Assembly: GCA_023432655.1 (NCBI GenBank)
Contig: JAEYUK010000084.1
Coordinates: forward strand, 1 to 15,101
Length of the DNA: 15,101 bases
From: Pseudomonadota bacterium
GTDB lineage: Bacteria > Bdellovibrionota > Bacteriovoracia > Bacteriovoracales > Bacteriovoracaceae
Reading direction: 5' to 3'
Below the pieces are notes generated by a model. That model was not told where the DNA came from, searched no databases, and saw nothing but the letters and a program-made list of their open reading frames with translations. Both the position numbers and the translations under genes were made by a program. Every line of letters begins with the position of its first letter. The first letter of the stretch is position 1. Of this stretch, positions 14,322 to 15,101 are shown piece after piece.

Positions 14322-14468
14322 ATGGAAGAGATGATTGCAAGGTGGATTCGCGAGACACTCTATGAATTAGAAAGAGCTAAGCAGAATGAGAATCTATTTA
14401 AGATGTATGAAATGAAACGGTTACATCTTGCTTTGGTAGCCATGAGAGACAGGCTGACTGATGATTAA
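14322..14468 (+). CDS. Possible 48-aa helical protein
   Basis: A short frame, MEEMIARWIRETLYELERAK..., ending DRLTDD, 48 codons plus TAA. AGAGG 5 nt before the ATG is a fair ribosome site. It sits in the right arm of a small palindrome (AACCTCT/AGAGGTT, 14302-14318) that could hide it in the mRNA. The peptide is strongly amphipathic and charged, with a coiled-coil-like spacing of L, I and M. No family recognised. It precedes the 72-aa gene at 14513 by 44 nt, both between repeat copies 5 and 6, so they may be co-expressed. Evidence is only codon context and the ribosome site. Confidence 0.5.
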   Translation: MEEMIARWIRETLYELERAKQNENLFKMYEMKRLHLALVAMRDRLTDD

Positions 14469-14512
14469 AATATTTCTTACGCTCAGCCGATAAAAGAGAA
14501 AAGGATACACAA

Positions 14513-14731
14513 ATGAATACTTCAGAATCACTTGAAACCCTCTATCGGATTATTCTGGAGCTCAAAGGTCCCAAGGAAGCCAAAAAATTCACCTCTGATG
14601 TTCTTTATGGGGTCATTTGTGAAATCCAAGATGAAGGTCAAGAAGTATCCGCTATCGCTCTAGATCGAAAGCTCGCCAAGATCGCATCTGATTTTAAACA
14701 GGTTGCTCATAAAACTTCCGGGGTTGCTTAA
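14513..14731 (+). CDS. 72-aa protein, paralogue of the one at 11882
   Basis: Unrecognised family; same length as and gap-free alignable to the protein at 11882 (about one third identical). The shared frame includes SLE.LY, KGP.EAK, SD, EI/DL..EG, V.A, DF.Q.AH. Predicted all-helical and soluble. AAGGA 7 nt before the ATG is a good Shine-Dalgarno. Unlike its paralogue it is not coupled to a methyltransferase; it is followed after 3 nt by copy 6 of the dispersed repeat and then by the helicase gene. It may be a duplicate separated by the inserted methyltransferase-deacetylase-exported protein block, or a family with several members in the genome. Confidence 0.78.
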   Translation: MNTSESLETLYRIILELKGPKEAKKFTSDVLYGVICEIQDEGQEVSAIALDRKLAKIASDFKQVAHKTSGVA

Positions 14732-14734
14732 GTC

Positions 14735-14755
14735 AAAAGGTAGACGCTACCTTTT
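14735..14755 (-). repeat. Dispersed palindromic repeat, copy 6 (inverted orientation)
   Basis: Longest simple arms: AAAAGGTAG and CTACCTTTT (9 bp) around ACG, i.e. the reverse orientation of copies 1-3 and 5. It starts 3 nt past the stop of the 72-aa gene and ends 2 nt before a TTGACA. A terminator-like role between two units is plausible. Confidence 0.85.
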
Positions 14756-14756
14756 C

Positions 14757-14785
14757 TTGACAAATAGCACCAAAAGAACGATTGT
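14757..14785 (+). promoter_or_regulatory. Possible promoter of the DEAD-box helicase gene
   Basis: A perfect -35 hexamer TTGACA (14757-14762), 17 nt spacer, then GATTGT (14780-14785), a weak -10 with 3 of 6 matches. It directly follows repeat copy 6 and leaves 6 nt before the ATG at 14792, which has no Shine-Dalgarno. If correct, the mRNA is leaderless. Confidence 0.35.
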
Positions 14786-14791
14786 CCGCCA

Positions 14792-15101
14792 ATGCTTAAA
14801 TTTAATGAACTGCCTCTTCTTGAGACTATCCTGAAAAACCTCCAAGAAGCTGGCTATGAAACTCCCACTCCCATTCAGGCCCAGTCGATTCCTTCCCTCA
14901 TTGAGGGTAAAGACCTACTGGGAATCGCACAGACCGGTACCGGTAAAACCGCGGCCTTCACGGTCCCGATGCTGCAAAAACTCGCCGGCCGCGATTTTAG
15001 TCTAACTCCAATGCGCCCGCGCTCATTGATCCTGGCCCCTACCCGCGAGCTCGCTTCTCAGATTAAAGAGAACCTCGATAAATACGGAAAAGACTTAAAA
15101 C
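14792..15101 (+). CDS. DEAD-box RNA helicase, N-terminal part, cut by window edge
   Basis: The first 103 codons of a DEAD-box ATP-dependent RNA helicase; the rest lies beyond the right edge. Seen: an upstream aromatic F4 and GYETPTPIQAQSIP (21-34), the Q motif with Q29; AQTGTGKT (46-53), Walker A; and PTRELASQ (83-90), motif Ia. This matches the RhlE/DeaD-type core. Such enzymes unwind short RNA duplexes in ribosome assembly or RNA decay. Which subgroup it belongs to needs the C terminus. The ATG at 14792 has no clear ribosome site. Repeat copy 6 lies 37 nt upstream. Family confidence is very high. Confidence 0.93.
   Translation, partial: MLKFNELPLLETILKNLQEAGYETPTPIQAQSIPSLIEGKDLLGIAQTGTGKTAAFTVPMLQKLAGRDFSLTPMRPRSLILAPTRELASQIKENLDKYGKDLK

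Noticed and set aside
6884..14755. Repeats as integron attC sites or a CRISPR array
   Set aside because: They lack the attC core sites (GTTRRRY) and two-box structure, no integrase is present, and spacing is irregular with genes between, so not CRISPR.

Overview
The window comes from a moderately AT-rich Gram-negative bacterium. Enterobacterial-type Wec genes (TDP-Fuc4NAc synthesis), secreted proteins with Sec signal peptides, a sigma-54-type promoter and many short ORFan-like genes suggest a Bdellovibrionota/deltaproteobacterial-type genome. That placement is an inference; there is no rRNA or other marker gene here. No tRNA, rRNA, CRISPR array, transposase or integrase was found.

Layout. 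(1) 1-2071, minus strand: a three-gene unit of a winged-helix regulator, an AbiEii-like nucleotidyltransferase (TTG start, 4-nt overlap) and a phosphotransferase cut by the left edge. It reads from a promoter whose -35 box lies inside a palindrome. (2) 2180-6864: a surface-glycan block. An AsnB/WbtH-like amidotransferase and a WecF-like (GT56) transferase run on plus, overlapping by 4 nt. They converge on wecD and wecE on minus. Together WecD and WecE would turn a TDP-4-keto-6-deoxyglucose precursor into TDP-Fuc4NAc, and WecF would transfer it; the genes that make the precursor are not here. (3) 6905-7616, minus: a DUF4160 / ribbon-helix-helix pair resembling a toxin-antitoxin module, with 10-bp direct repeats upstream. 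(4) 7871-8989, minus: a GT4 glycosyltransferase with a strong intrinsic terminator. (5) 9428-11703, minus: a secreted 596-aa protein of unknown function under a good -24/-12 (sigma-54) promoter, followed by a small HTH regulator whose start lies in a perfect hairpin. (6) 11882-14216, plus: a 72-aa unknown protein, a SAM methyltransferase, a secreted CE4 polysaccharide deacetylase and an exported unknown protein. (7) 14322-14731, plus: a 48-aa ORF and a paralogue of the 72-aa protein. (8) 14792 to the right edge: start of a DEAD-box RNA helicase.

The most unusual feature is a dispersed, nearly palindromic intergenic repeat (core AAGGTAGCGTCTACCTT). There are five simple copies, plus one pair fused head-to-head into a perfect 30-bp-arm hairpin, plus a divergent relative. 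Three copies touch or lie within 4 nt of a stop codon, and copies bracket the toxin-antitoxin pair, the GT4 gene and the two-small-gene unit. They may be bidirectional terminators, REP-like elements or cassette boundaries; the sequence alone does not decide.
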